DNA of 64,000 bases, from assembly GCA_014529385.2 (NCBI GenBank), contig CM043966.1, positions 106,283,587 through 106,347,586 of the forward strand, written 5' to 3'. This DNA is from Adiantum capillus-veneris (Eukaryota; Streptophyta; Polypodiopsida; Polypodiales; Pteridaceae). The notes beneath the pieces were generated by a model. The model was given only the letters and a program-made list of their open reading frames with translations, did no database searches and was not told the DNA's origin. A program made the translations under genes and the position numbers. Shown piece by piece: positions 40,261 to 52,603 of this stretch (positions are counted from its first letter, which is position 1; every line of letters starts with the position of its first letter).

Positions 40261-41136
40261 ACCTCAACGAACTGATGTAATGTTTTGCCATAGTCAAAAC
40301 TGTATAGAATTGTCCCTTGGAAAAATTTCAATTGGTTATATCTTGGCCATTTGAAATCGGATTTCCTGTTCAAAATACCAAAATTCTCCATAAATTGAAC
40401 ACTTCAACCCTATTAGCTCACATATGTTGTGACCATGCTGCACCCCCCCAATCCGGTGAGAATCTGCAAAGTACCCTTTTCTTCAAACTGCTATATCTTG
40501 AACTATACATCTTCAATTGACATGCTTTTTGGACCAACCCATAAAACACTTTGAAGGCCACCATTTGCACTCCCATTTTTTCATTTTAAAATCTCCAATC
40601 AAACACCTTTGAGAAGTCCCATAGAAGAGAACTTGGACAAATATCCCCAAACTTCATACACGTCTAGATCCACATATGTGCCCTTGACCTTCATACCTAC
40701 TTTTTCACCCTATCATACATCTATAGATACCCATGGCCCTACTTCTTTCTCTTCCTAGAATAGAGCCACTTTAGCTGCCCCAACGGGTTCAAACACCGAT
40801 AACTTGAACAACACAAGGGTCCAAATCATTTTTAGTGAGCTTAATTTTTCTTTCTTTGTCACTCACAAGCCTCTCCTTGAATGAAGCTAGTTGTGGCAAC
40901 CACCAACTAACTAGAAATATGGCATTATGTCCATTGTGGCTACCACCACATGTGCCATGGCTATCTCCTCTGACAATTCTTTATCATTGTTAACTTTGGT
41001 CATCTTGACTTGGCCTTTGTCTTTTGTGAGTTCCTGCTTTTGCCCTTGCCTTTGCATTCCCAAGCCAAAGAAAGTATTTTTGCATTCATAACAATGGCTC
41101 TTGGACCTCGTGGGTACCAAGCCAGCTAACTAAGCA
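40261..41136. other. No gene recognised
   Basis: Between the LINE fragment and the TNP2 relic. Open frames are short and conflicting. Confidence 0.45.
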
Positions 41137-42640
41137 TTGGTTTAGTTGTCCTAGGTGGATATTCTTTGTAAAGTGCTTTATGAAGACTCTAAAGGGATTA
41201 TTTGGCAGAGAGCTCATACAGAGGGAAGCATGGAAAATGGAGGGATTGTGCTAGAGTCTATGATATTCATCACAAAGTTCTTGCACTCTTAAGACCTTAG
41301 TATTCCTTGGCTATGACTAAATAGGATTCATGGCTCATTGGGGTTTTATCTCAAGGGAAAGGAGTTGTAAGAAATATGGTGATGCATTGAGAGAGAAGAT
41401 AATGAATTTTTGTCTTTTGAATTTTGAGCCAAGGAGGAAGTGACTGGAACAATATTCTATGGAATGGGACAGGATAGAGACAAAGAAGTGTTCTTGGCAA
41501 AGGAATTGGGCCACATGATCCTAGTCATTTTTGGATCACCTTCGGCCACTACTAGAATTCCCAAGTGGGTGATGGTTGTACGATGTGATATCCTCAGCCA
41601 AATGCAACGAGAAAGAAGTTTCAAAGGAGGAGGAGGAGTTCTCACTCAGTTCTCATTGGGGTGTAGCTAGTAAGTAAGTTTTGTTGGTCTTTATTCACCT
41701 CATAACAACCTTCATTTGTTAAGTTTTTTTGGTTGATCTTGTAGTTTTACAAGTATGGAGCACTTTGGTCAAGAGGAAAACATTTTTGACTGCAATGGAT
41801 TGATGAATGGAGATCTACATGTGATAGTGGCATAATTGTAGGTTTGAACAAGAAAGCACTCAATCAAATAGCTTGAATGCTTTGGAGTTATCCAAGATAT
41901 CTTAAAGATATGTTTCAAAATTAGAGGTTCAATGTCTTTATCTTGTGATGCAAAGTATTTCAAAGTCATCATCTATGTTTGTAATGCAACTATGCAGCAT
42001 GATAGGAGTGGGCTACTGTAGGTTGATTCCATATGGATATGGAGTGATGATAACACTAACATTGGATAGCTTGAATGCTTTAATGTTATCCAAGATATCT
42101 TAAAGATATGTTTCAAAAGTTTCAATTTCTTTATCGTGATGCAAAGTATTTCTAAGTCATCATCTCTAATCGTAATGCATCCATACAACATGATAGGACT
42201 GGGCTAGTGTAGGTCGATTCCATATGGATATGGAGTGATGAGGGGGATACATTTTTATTCCCAAATCATTGTGATCAAGTGGTGTTTATATCAGACCTAG
42301 TTGATACACACTGGTTGTTTGTGGTTCAGGTGCACCATGTAGGAGACTAGTGTTTAAGTTTGTTGAGGTGGACATTTTGGATAATATCAAGCCACAACAA
42401 CATCCATTTGAATAAGGGAACATCAATGAGGTGAAAATACAAGCTATAGAGGAAAATGATAGGAGAAAGTGAATGTGGTCTTAGGAGAAGACATAGGTGA
42501 GAATGAAGTGGAGCTAATTGAAGTTCAATTTTTATGAAAGCATTAGAATAGAGCTAGGGATAGTAATTTTTGGAGCTTTTGATCTTTTAGAAGATGATAA
42601 ATCAATGGAAACTTGATGTCTTCACGTTGTCAAATATCAT
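41137..42640 (+). pseudogene. Ancient second TNP2 transposase relic
   Basis: Plus-strand frames with many stops match the 3' half of the TNP2 gene at 26-29.8 kb. F-M-K-T-L-K-G appears near 41,175, an N-F-C-L-L-N-F-E-P block near 41,400, and the DUF4216-like segment (D-I-L-K-I-C-F ... V-V-F-I-S-D ... W-L-F-V-V-Q-V) at about 41,890-42,335, then an acidic tail. The N-terminal tnp2 core is absent. It contains an internal duplication of about 198 bp. Long inactive. Confidence 0.75.
41871..42264. repeat. Diverged 198-bp tandem duplication
   Basis: GCTTGAATGCTTT...GGATATGGAGTGATGA occurs twice with a period of about 198 bases and scattered differences, duplicating the DUF4216-like segment of the TNP2 relic. 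Confidence 0.85.
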
Positions 42641-44676
42641 CTTTTTTATTACTCCATTTTGCATTGCATTTTGTGGAATTGTAATAATTCTACGACATCT
42701 ATAATATCCTCTAAGTGTGCAAAATGTTTTAGCTCATATTTGCTGCATTTTCTTGGGTTGTTTATGCCAAAAAAATATTCATAGTATGTATATCAACTAC
42801 ATCTTCATTTTGTGGTAGAGATAAAAATCTAATGATTTATTTAAATGTTTACTTTTTGCTTGCAGTGTTTCTCTACCATGGATACACCTACAAGGGATGA
42901 TTCCACATTCTCAACAAGTGCTTTCCCAACCTTCAACATGCACATCGATTGATTAGGCATATGGGTAGGGGATGCGACCCTTGAGTAGCAATAGAGGGTC
43001 ACCACACATTGGCAAAGATAGGTAGCATGTCCCACTAGTTTGTAGACTACATTTGATACTCCCTTTGATTTTGTCTTTAGCCACTTAATCATTAGATCCA
43101 TTTACATCTAAGACTCTTCTCAATCCTTCCCCTTATTTTATTCTCTTAAGAAATCCATTGACGGCCACACTCTAGAGAATGCACAACTAGCAACATTGAT
43201 TGACGTGACCACACCACAAAGCACACCTAGTACACAATGGGGGATGCATGAGCATACTCCCAAAACAATGTATGGATGTGATGATGGAGTCCTAGTCTAG
43301 GTTGAGGTTGGAAGGCACTAGAAGAAGCATGTTTGAAAGCTATGAAACCTTATTTTGGTCATTCTCTCATGATACATTGGGCATATCAATTGATAAGTGT
43401 AAAACATTATATCACCAATTGAATGAATAGGGACCTCCTGCTAGCAGATCGATCTGTAACATTGGATTGCATGGCACATCATCAGTCATAAGCCTATGAT
43501 GCACAAAATTTGGGGAAGATAAGAGCATTTGGATGGGCACACATGAATGGGTATGGGGAGGATCTAGAGATGGCTTTAGACAAATATAGAGTGCAGACAG
43601 AGGTTGCAACTTCTAGAAGACAAATTGTAGGTGCTTCACATATGGGAAGTGGACAATACTTTATGCCATGAGTCTGTAAGTGCTAAATTGCATTCTCTAA
43701 AAATTGTTGCAGTTTTGATTTTCTAATATAGAACATTAACACATTTTAGTTGATGTTTTTTTCTTTTGTAGGAGTTATCTAGGGGGCATCGTCCTTCACT
43801 AGTAGAGGATAAGGCTACTTACAAGGTTTGATTGCTCTTTTATAACACATGGAGACTGATTTAGGGATGCAAGTCAATTGGTCCCGTTTACCTTCTTGAG
43901 GTTAGAACATGAGATCTAGTGTTTCTTATATGGTTTATGCTTGTTTTTTATGTGACTATTTTCATTCTGTTTAATATATATGATGCATGTATTTTGAGTC
44001 AAAGTACAATTTACAAGTTTTTGTCCATTTGACAAAGGATTTTCTTGACTTTCTAGATAGTCGGTGTTTACTCATTGCACGTTCAATTGCTAGAGCATAC
44101 ATTTTTTTATTGTGGTATCGGGTATAGGTACTATATATGTTAATGGTAAGTTTCTATATTTTTGTTGATGATGATATATGGTGTTATGGTTCTTTAAGAC
44201 TCAATGGTTTATTCATGTAGATATGTATACCTTTGTTTTTGTTTTACGTTGACTATACAATCTAAGCTACGGGTCTATCCTGCATTTCACTAATTAATTA
44301 AGTCTGAAGATTCCCTCTGCCTCTCCTTTTGCAAAAGCAAAAGCTCGTTGCTTGTTGGTTCCCACGCTCCGTCTGCCCTCATCGTCGCCAATGTGGAGCC
44401 AATAAACCCCTTTGTGCCATTTGATTGTCTCAGTATCTGCACCTCTCGCACAATCCCCATCCTTGCTTCCTTTGTTGTGACGCGGACGTATTCTTGCCAT
44501 TCGTCCCTTCCCTTTTGTAGGTTCCTATCATGCACCAAGGCATTGGGCAAGACTGCGGTTCACAACAGCATCACAACAATCTCTTCATCACGGCAGTGAC
44601 TACACGCACAGAATACGCATGCCTTCAAAGGCGACCAAAAAAATTTCTCCTCTCGTTCCTCCTTTGTGCTGAGAGA

Positions 44677-44681
<5 letters not shown>
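42641..44681. other. No gene recognised
   Basis: May include downstream sequence of the second CACTA relic: a splice-acceptor-like TTTGCTTGCAG precedes an ATG at 42878, and an open frame at about 43540-43670 is followed by stops. Nothing in it is recognisable. Confidence 0.35.

Positions 44682-44754
<73 letters not shown>
44682..44754. repeat. (CT)n microsatellite
   Basis: 73 bases of perfect CT. The long Leu-Ser and Arg-Glu repeat frames over it are artefacts. Confidence 0.98.
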
Positions 44755-44756
<2 letters not shown>

Positions 44757-44963
44757 CATTTTTTCCCAGCATCGCCGTCTGTCGCCACCCGTGGCCGGAC
44801 CAAAAATCATCCGCGACAGATGTTCATTTTATTTCGCCTCGAATTTCGAAAATTCCCAAAGCTCCCCCAATATTTTGTCATAAATTCTCAAAATGCCCTT
44901 CAAATTTTCCGCAATTCCCAAAATATTCCGGTCGCAAGATTAAATCTTCAAAGATACGAAAAA

Positions 44964-45447
44964 TTGTAGCTTTTCATAAGAAGAGTTGGTCATGTAGCCT
45001 TTGGAGATGAATTACTACAATTGTCAAAAAGGAATAAAGATAATAAAATCTTGGAATTTTAGGGGTGCTGACTCTAAACCCATAAAAATCTCCCTCTCCT
45101 CCAAGTGCCCTCTTCCCCTTTGGCCTTTTCAACCAAGCCAATTTAGTTAAGATACCACAAAATGAGATTAAATTTGTCTAAATATAAACAAGTTTGTAGC
45201 TTTTCATAAGAAGAGTTGGTCATGTAGCCTTTGGAGATGAATTACTACAATTGTCAAAAAGGAATAAAGATAATAAAATCTTGGAATTTTAGGGGTGCTG
45301 ACTCTAAACCCATAAAAATCTCCCTCTCCTCCAAGTGCCCTCTTCCCCTTTGGCCTTTTCAACCAAGCCAATTTAGTTAAGATACCACAAAATGAGATTA
45401 AATTTGTCTAAATATAAACAAGTTTGTAGCTTTTCATAAGAAGACTG
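44964..45447. repeat. Perfect 230-bp tandem duplication
   Basis: Copy 1 at 44964-45193 and copy 2 at 45194-45423 look identical base for base by eye, followed by about 24 bases of a third copy. The unit starts TTGTAGCTTTTCATAAG. No ORF or transposon end was recognised inside the unit. Confidence 0.95.
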
Positions 45448-47080
45448 ATTGTCTATCAATACAAGACGCTAAAAGTAGAATTTGAGCTGGTTACATAGGC
45501 TTTGGAGATGAATCGCTTCATTATTTCTAAACATGATCGCCTTTTTTTGCGAGGTAATCCATGCTAAGCACTCAAAAACAGATTTTGATTGTTGAAAAGG
45601 AATAAAGATTAGAAAACCTTGCAGAATCCAAATAAAATAGAAACAAGGGTATTATGGTAATTTTCAGACCACCTAAGCATCTTAGAAGAGGTAAGCTCGA
45701 AAGTAAAAACAGAGATAGAAAAACTTTCCCTTCAAATTTCTCTTTTTCAAATTAGATGAACCTAAGCATCTCCTTTTGTTCCTCTAAAAAGAAATGAAAA
45801 AATCGTTTTGGGGACCTCCCTTGGACAAATCAAAGTAATGTTTATGGTGGGATACTGTTTGTATGGAAAGTTTTGGCATACTTTGCTTTTGTGTTTGTAT
45901 GCAAAACAAGTTATGATTATTGTTTTTTGAATTAAATTGTCAATAAAATTTTAAGAATATACTTATGGTAGCATGAAGTTATGTCTTTTATCCTTTCGAT
46001 TGGTTCAAAAGAGGAGTTGTGGGTGCTAGCTAGAGATGTTTATGGCTTGTTTTTTGTCACAATGCCATAATAATCTAGTTGATTAGGTAGAGAAAGAGTT
46101 GGAGATTGCTTAGTCTTTTTTGTGCAGAGTGTGTATTCTTTGCTCTAACTATTGAAATGACTACCACCTGGTCATTTGTAATAGCTACATCAAGGAAACC
46201 TACACTTTTCCCCAAAAAAAATTGCAATATTTGATATAATCATTGCACCTATACCAACGACGACAGCAATGCTTATATCAAAGACATAACCTTGGTGCTT
46301 ATACCAACAATCATACCAATGTCGAGACAAATTTACAACTATTAAAGTGCCAACATGAGCGACTGCCTTTGGGCGGGCCGTCTCTTACAGTGTGAGGTCT
46401 CTAAGGGGGAATGAAACTCTATAGGCATATAAGAGCAAGGAATCTATTTTTGTGGTGGAGGACAAGAAACCAAGAGCATTGCACAAGCATCGACGAGCGA
46501 TATCCCATTGCAAGAGAAATGTTTTTAGAAATGAGACTAGTTTTTGAGAAAAATTCTCTCAGCTTAGCTTTGAGCTGGTTATTAATTTAAGAAATCGTGT
46601 TGAGAGGAGAGTGAAAAGAAAAAATTCCTCTTCATCGAAATATGGCTAAAAATAAAGTTTAATTTGCAAAACTTTTACTTATAAATTGGCTTATTTAAGG
46701 GACCTTTGTATACTTAGGATAAAGATTTTTCCCAAACACTGACACTATGAGACCAACTTCTTAGAAGAGCTTATGCCCTACACTAGTGCATGGTGGCACA
46801 TAGCTTGAGGTCGTAGAAGCCTTGGTTATAACTTCAAAAGTTGAGAGCAAAGTTTTAGAAGGGGGTTCCATGTTGTGGTTGTAGGGCGGCTCCTAGCTCA
46901 AGGTCATAATTGCTATAGTTATAGCATCTCAAGTAAATAGCCTAAAGTGATCCCAAAATTTAGGTATATATTTTACTTATTTGTCAAATTTTGCGTGGGG
47001 AAATTTTCTAAGGTGGGTATATAAGCACCACCTTGCCCCGATTTTCATATAATCAATTCATTGTCAAGCCTGGTTGGTTC

Positions 47081-47121
<41 letters not shown>

Positions 47122-47458
47122 TCCCTTAACCCTAAGTCTCGCCTAAGTTTGTTCGTATGCACTATCTCCCCCTAGAGCGAGGGGTAGCCCTTGGTGTGTG
47201 TGTGTGGGGGGGGGGGGCGGGGGGTTTAGTCCTCAACACATTCCAACCTTCAAAGCTACAACCACCACATGGTCTAGTTTTCCCCTTGTAGGCCAAGAAG
47301 CCAGCATCGACCTGGTTCCAGTGCTGGTGCAGGCATAGTGGTGTTATGCCTACTACCTATGCAAACTCGACATGACTCTCCTGGTTTGACGGGCTATAGC
47401 ACTGTATGTCCGCATTAGGCCAAGAATCAAGCAAATCAACGTGGTTCGCATTACTGTG
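45448..47458. other. Non-coding, with degenerate CACTA-like motifs
   Basis: No coding feature. At 46,240-46,320 three to four motifs of the type TATACCAACGACG / TATATCAAAGACAT resemble degraded versions of the CACTA subterminal repeats at 24.25 kb. A CT tract at 47,085-47,118 and a poly-G run near 47,206 are present. Confidence 0.35.
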
Positions 47459-47592
47459 TCCTGGTTCACTCAACCTGGTTCTATTGACCTGGTTCACTCG
47501 GCCTAGTTCTATTGACATGGCTCACTTGGCCTGGTTCTATTGACATGACTCACTTGGCCTGGTTCTATTGACTTGGTTCACTCGACCGACCT
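47459..47592 (+). repeat. 28-bp minisatellite
   Basis: Units starting CTGGTTCTATTGAC recur at 47475, 47503, 47531 and 47559, with partial units on both sides. It lies just upstream of the LINE ORF1, so it may belong to the element's 5' UTR. Confidence 0.9.
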
Positions 47593-47647
47593 GGTTCTTG
47601 ACGAGATACATGCAAGCAACTCGTTTCAAACCTCCTACTTTGTTTTG

Positions 47648-48439
47648 ATGGACTTAACCACTCACATAGGTGCCTTGATCATGTCTTCCCCTAGTACTCC
47701 AACACAAAGCCGCAAGAGCTTTCTTGCGATGGTGGCCGCTCCAAAAACAGACCCTTTCACCTGTCAAGATGCACGGATTACAATCTTGGAGACGCAAATC
47801 CAAGAGCTAATCAAGGAGAACGCGTTGCTTAAGCAACGCTAGCATTTTCTTGAGGAAGCAAAAGAAACAAAGAGTCAAGCTTTACTTGCAAAAGCTCACA
47901 AGTCGAAGCTTCCCTCACCGACACTGTCATGGCGGTACAAAAAGAACTATGAGGTAACTAACAAGAAGCTGGATACACAAATACAAAAAGTGCTACAAGA
48001 AAATCGATGGCAAGAGTCTCTTGGCCTCAACGTCAGGATTGGAGGGCTCAACTTCCCATGGTGCACTGAAGAAGACACACTTGAAGAAGCCATCACCAAG
48101 ATCAATGATATTCTCCAACCAATTCACATCAAGCCCGATTCCATCTCCCAGATCAACGACATAAACAAGGCAATTCCACCCCAACCATGTATCCTTACAT
48201 TTAGGGACAAAGAAGCACGGATGAAACTACTACAACAATCTCGCCTCCTCAGGGGAACAACGCTTTGGATTGACAACGAGGAATTGACTCCACATGAACT
48301 CAAGCTTAAAGCTAGTGAGCTCAAGAAGATGCACGAAGCTCGCAAACAAGGTAAACGGGCTGTCTACCAAGGCGGTAAAGCCATTATCCAAGAGTTTCAA
48401 ACCCCTAAACCGGCATCTCCATCTCTTGAGCCCCCTTAG
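47648..48439 (+). pseudogene. LINE (L1-like) ORF1 with one stop
   Basis: One frame from ATG 47648 (or 47681) to the TAG at 48437 is open except for a TAG at 47840-47842, where the context (K-Q-R-stop-H-F) suggests an original Gln. The N-terminal third is coiled-coil-like (I-L-E-T-Q-I-Q-E-L-I-K-E-N). Then comes an RRM-like segment, R-I-G-G-L-N through I-L-T-F-R-D-K-E-A-R, and a basic C-terminal domain with W-I-D-N-E-E-L-T-P and G-K-R-A-V-Y-Q-G-G-K-A-I. This order fits ORF1 RNA-binding proteins of L1-type non-LTR elements. No ORF2 endonuclease or RT follows, only an M-D-P-Q-S-L start before a CT tract. Confidence 0.7.
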
Positions 48440-48581
48440 GATCTTCTATTTTCATTTTGCCTCTTTTCCCTTCTAATGGACCCTCAGTCCCTAACTGATA
48501 TGTATCTCTTTGAAAACCCTGCTGTAACGATCTCTTTGTGGTCCCATAAGTCATATGTGATCTCCGAGGATGATAATGAAA

Positions 48582-48645
<64 letters not shown>
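48582..48645. repeat. (CT)n microsatellite
   Basis: About 64 bases of CT with one T interruption, located where LINE ORF2 would be expected to continue. Confidence 0.97.
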
Positions 48646-48647
<2 letters not shown>

Positions 48648-48870
48648 GTATATTCTCCCCATTTCTCTACACTTTTGCAGTGTTGGCTTTGCTACCGACT
48701 TTGACATGGTAGCAAAGCCTCATGCTCTTGGATCATGGGATAGAATTGGTGCTACAAAGAGAAGATGTTGGTGATGGTGTTCTAGAACGCAAGCAAGTAG
48801 CATCATCTCTCTACTCTCCAACTCTCTACAACATTTCAAAATTCTACTATAGTAGCACTTCATTAACAGC

Positions 48871-49050
48871 CATAGCATTGCATTGTAGTGTTTTAATGCT
48901 AGGCTAATCTGCTCATCACAAGTGGCCCTTCCCCCTTACCATGTTTTAATGTTTTAGTGGCCCTTCCCCCTTACCATAGCATTGCATTGTAGTGTTTTAA
49001 TGCTAGGCTAATCTGCTCATCACTAGTGGCCCTTCCCCCTTACCATGTTT
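48871..49050. repeat. 104-bp tandem duplication
   Basis: CATAGCATTGCATTGTAGTG...CCCTTACCATGTTT is repeated with a period of 104 bases and one clear mismatch. The spacer contains a third short copy of the GTGGCCCTTCCCCCTTACCAT piece. Confidence 0.9.
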
Positions 49051-50351
49051 GAAAACACTACTACTAGGCACCTTCTCGATGGTCTACACTGCAGTGACTT
49101 CAACCTTCTTCCTCTGCATTTTGAAAAAGTGCTTGGTGAAAGCCTTGGCATTGGGGTATGCCCATTGCCAGCGTTTTGGAAGGTTGTGTCATTGACAAGG
49201 AACTAGCCAACGTGGATGGTTTAAGAAGCTATGGTAGATTCACAAAGATGAAGTGAGGGGCTCTTTTGAGATAATCTTGATGCATAAGTTTTTTGAGGCA
49301 GCCAAGAGATTTGTTTTTGGAGTGGCTTGGTGAAACTTTTTAAGCCTATTGAAGTGTGAGAACAAAGACAAATCATCCCCATATCTCATACCTACAACAT
49401 GGCCTCCCCTTGCTCGAGTACCAATGACCAACACCAATTGTAGGCTATGGAGCGTGGATCAAGTAGCATCCAATTAGCGGCCTATGATGCACAAGTTTGC
49501 TAGAGGACAAAGGCAAAGACAAGCTTGATAAGTGAAGGTGTTGCAGGGCAATGGTCGTGCTTGATACACTACACTACCTATATTGCCCCATCTACCAAAC
49601 CATGTTCTTCATCCCCATTCTCCAACAAATTATGAGTATCAATCTTTGGACTTCCCATGTTGGGTATATGTTGTAATAATTTCATATATGAAACACGAAG
49701 CTCATAAAAAACTTTGGGCTTTGGTGACGATAGCACATTTGGCATACATGTCTATGAAAGAAGTACCATGCATGACATTTTTTTAATCAACAACCCCACT
49801 AACAATCTCATCATGATTCGTTTTTCCCATGTCGATGTCTTGCATGAGCCCCAAACCTTCAAGGTGCAAGCATAGGTGATGCCATTTTGAGAGAGGCCCT
49901 CCTGTTGAAAATAGCTCAGTGTGGGATTCACCTCGGCCTTAGTTGTAGCCCGATGATGAGTTGAAAGCCTAAAAGGCATTCACAGAGATGGAAACCAACA
50001 TCGACTATTCTCACAAGCACAGTGGGAGAGAGAGCGCCCGAGTGGGTGACGGTGATTTTTGGAGAGACGCCTCGCTTGTCACCTGCCAAAACTAGCCCAA
50101 AGCTTTGTCACCGTTGGATGTACCGGTCTCCAGGCTTTCAAAAATTCCCTGCTTTGCTACCCTGTTGTCAGAGCCTTGGACCGACCAATCCACCTACTCG
50201 CTTTCAAGTCATATCGCAAGGCGGGAAGGGCTGCAATAGGTGCAGCCAGAGTCGGAGATGAGTAGGTAGGGGCTACCCAATTGGAGAAAAGGCGAATTCG
50301 AATGAGATTCTCTCCCTCGGTTATCAGGAGAGAAGAATTGGCGGGCTCAAG

Positions 50352-50382
<31 letters not shown>

Positions 50383-50528
50383 AGTGGCCAGCATGCCATT
50401 GTTCTCTCTCTCTCCGTTCCACGTGCGATGCCAGCGAACCTCTCTCTCTCTCTCTCAAGCCGAAGGGCGACCAGAGAATGTGTGTGTGTGTTGTTGTGGG
50501 GGGGGGGGGGGGTTCTTGCGAACATCAT

Positions 50529-50563
<35 letters not shown>

Positions 50564-51480
50564 GGGCTGCTGTCGGACACAAGGGAGATGAGTGTTGTGG
50601 ATGCAGGCGGGGGCTTTAGGGAGGGCAGAGCAGAGGGAGGGAGGAGTGGGGCCTCGCACTGTGTGTGCAGGTCAGTCTCGGTGAGCTGGTGGGGAGGAGC
50701 ACGGGGGGCAGCCTGCGTAGAGCACACTCTTCTTCTTCTTCTTCTTCTCTCTCTCTCTCTCTCTCATCGCTCTCTTTCTTGTGTCAATCGCAGGGGAGAG
50801 TTCCTTCAGTGCTGCAGCCGAAGGCCTCTCTCTCTCTTTGTCTCATGGAAGAGTTCGGGGAGCAGGGCGAGGGAGGGCGAGGGAGGGCGATCGAAACTGC
50901 GCGAGCAGAGGGGCCTGAGGAGACACGTGTGGGAGGGAGGGGGCATCTGACGTGGGTTTTTGGGGGTTGTGGGGAGGGAACATTGTCGCAGCATCCAGTA
51001 AGAAATTGAATTTCTTTACTCGTGTGCCAGTAGATGAGTAGATCCCTTCATTCATGCATATTCAAAAAAGGGTGGGGGTTGAAGGCCCCCATCGTCTGCG
51101 TGCGGGCGGACGATGGCCTGCGGCTCCAGCCCCCGTCTTTTTTGGCCTGCCCAAAGGGTTAAGGTTATAGTGATGTGTTCCCTTTTCTCTAATGAAAAAA
51201 GAGAGATTGTTTTAAAAAAATGTATATTTTTCTGATTTGTTGGTTGCCAAGCATACACGCATTATAAAGATTTTTAAAGATAGAGCTTTGCAGAAACTCA
51301 TGGCAAGGATAGAGGTAGTGGACATTTATGAAGCCAGAGGATATCAAAAGAATCATGAACTTTGATACTGAAAGGTTGCCACGCACGTGGTGGTTCTCCA
51401 CTACCAACCAGGCCTAAGAGGTCATGTTAATTCCATGATGCATGTGGCAAAAGTAGTTGGCCGATAGGTGACATTCGTTA
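49051..51480. other. No gene; microsatellite-rich, one hairpin
   Basis: Short CT, AC and GA tracts at 50,360-50,460, 50,530-50,562 and 50,720-50,765, and a poly-G run near 50,500. An imperfect GC-rich inverted repeat at about 51,066-51,138 has CCATCGTC facing GACGATGG. Open frames here are low-complexity. Confidence 0.5.
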
Positions 51481-51489
51481 GTCTTGCAG

Positions 51490-51975
51490 TTTGTGTTGTG
51501 GACGCCCGCTTGTTCGATGCCCTATTGGCTCCATTGTAGCTGGCGCCCATTTGCATAACGTTGGACACACGACTCATATTCAACTTTGTCTGTTGCCCGA
51601 TGTAGATAGGCATTCCACATTGGCAAAGGGTTGCCCTTTGTGTGCTAATAGCTACTCACTGCATGCCATTTGTGCATGTCCTCCAAGTATTCCAAATATG
51701 TTGTCATTGGTGATTGCTTTCCTGCAACTCTAGCAGAGCAACTCTGTAGTATGGATCTTGTAACTTATGCGAGCTTGTTTCACATGCTGTCATTTGGAAT
51801 TTCAGATGTTTCAGATCTTGTACTTGCAAAGCTGCACTTATACTTGCCACAGAAGCCCAATATTGTGATAGTTAGTACTGATCATGAGATCATGCTTCTT
51901 GTCCTCGTTCGTTGATGGTTTCAAGCTTTGGAGCCCAAGGCTTTGCTTTCATATAAATTACCATCAGCTTCGGTA
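51490..51975 (+). other. Unassigned coding-like stretch upstream of copia
   Basis: The frame at 51670-51915, continuing past one TGA, has protein-like composition (G-D-C-F-P-A-T-L-A-E-Q-L-C, L-H-L-Y-L-P-Q-K-P) unlike the low-complexity surroundings. I do not recognise the family. It may be a fragment of a host gene or another element into which copia E inserted. Confidence 0.25.
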
Positions 51976-52012
51976 TAAGTTGTGTGTATAATTGCAGGCC
52001 TTGCAGCTCTAA

Positions 52013-52242
52013 TGTTGTTACCATGTACATGTGGTAGTGATGTGTGTGAACACAATAGGACCGTCGGGGTTTTTTTTCCCTCTATAGGAGGTTTTCCCCC
52101 CCGAGCATTGTATGTACACCCATCACTCTAGGGCTATCCATCTTTCCATTGCACACTAAGTAACACACTCTCTATTGTGTGCCTTGAGCTTCCTTCGTCT
52201 TCTCCAAGCTGTGTGCGTTTCTCTGTAACCCTAATCCCAACA
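52013..52242 (+). repeat. 5' LTR of copia E
   Basis: 230 bases, TGTTGTTACC...CCCAACA. Its first 90 or so bases recur at 56883-56976 (ATGTGGTAGTGATGTGTGTG block). Confidence 0.9.
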
Positions 52243-52244
52243 AT

Positions 52245-52258
52245 TGGTATCAGAGCAG
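52245..52258 (+). other. Primer binding site (tRNA-iMet) of copia E
   Basis: TGGTATCAGAGC two bases after the LTR, the classic plant initiator-Met primer site. Confidence 0.93.
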
Positions 52259-52603
52259 GTTACATCCTCTTGGGCTTAGTCGCCAGCTGCTCCAGCACAC
52301 GCCTACTCATTTTCTCCGATTACAGTGAGGTTTGACGAGCGTTCGTAAAAAGTTTGGCGAGGTTTGACGAGGATTGGAGAACGTCTGCTCAGATTTTTAA
52401 TTTGGGCTCATTTCAGCCTACGTTTCCACTACAAGTAGGTCTGCACAGGCAATTTCGTCATTTTGTGCAAAATTTTTGCCAGTGCCAATTCTTGCATAAC
52501 AGGTGCCTTTCAGTCTTTTACGGTTTGTGCTATATAGCACGTGTTGTTCCCACTCCGTTTCTCCTATTTTCGGTCAGTTTTCACATCAGGTGCAACATTT
52601 ACC

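Noticed and set aside
44530-45010. Overlapping 97-117-codon frames with Leu-Ser repeats
   Set aside because: Driven by the CT tract; flanks have no recognisable domain and conflict with each other.
46230-46420. Right terminus of the CACTA at 24.2 kb
   Set aside because: No CACTA/TAGTG end and the motifs are too degraded to match the much better preserved left end.
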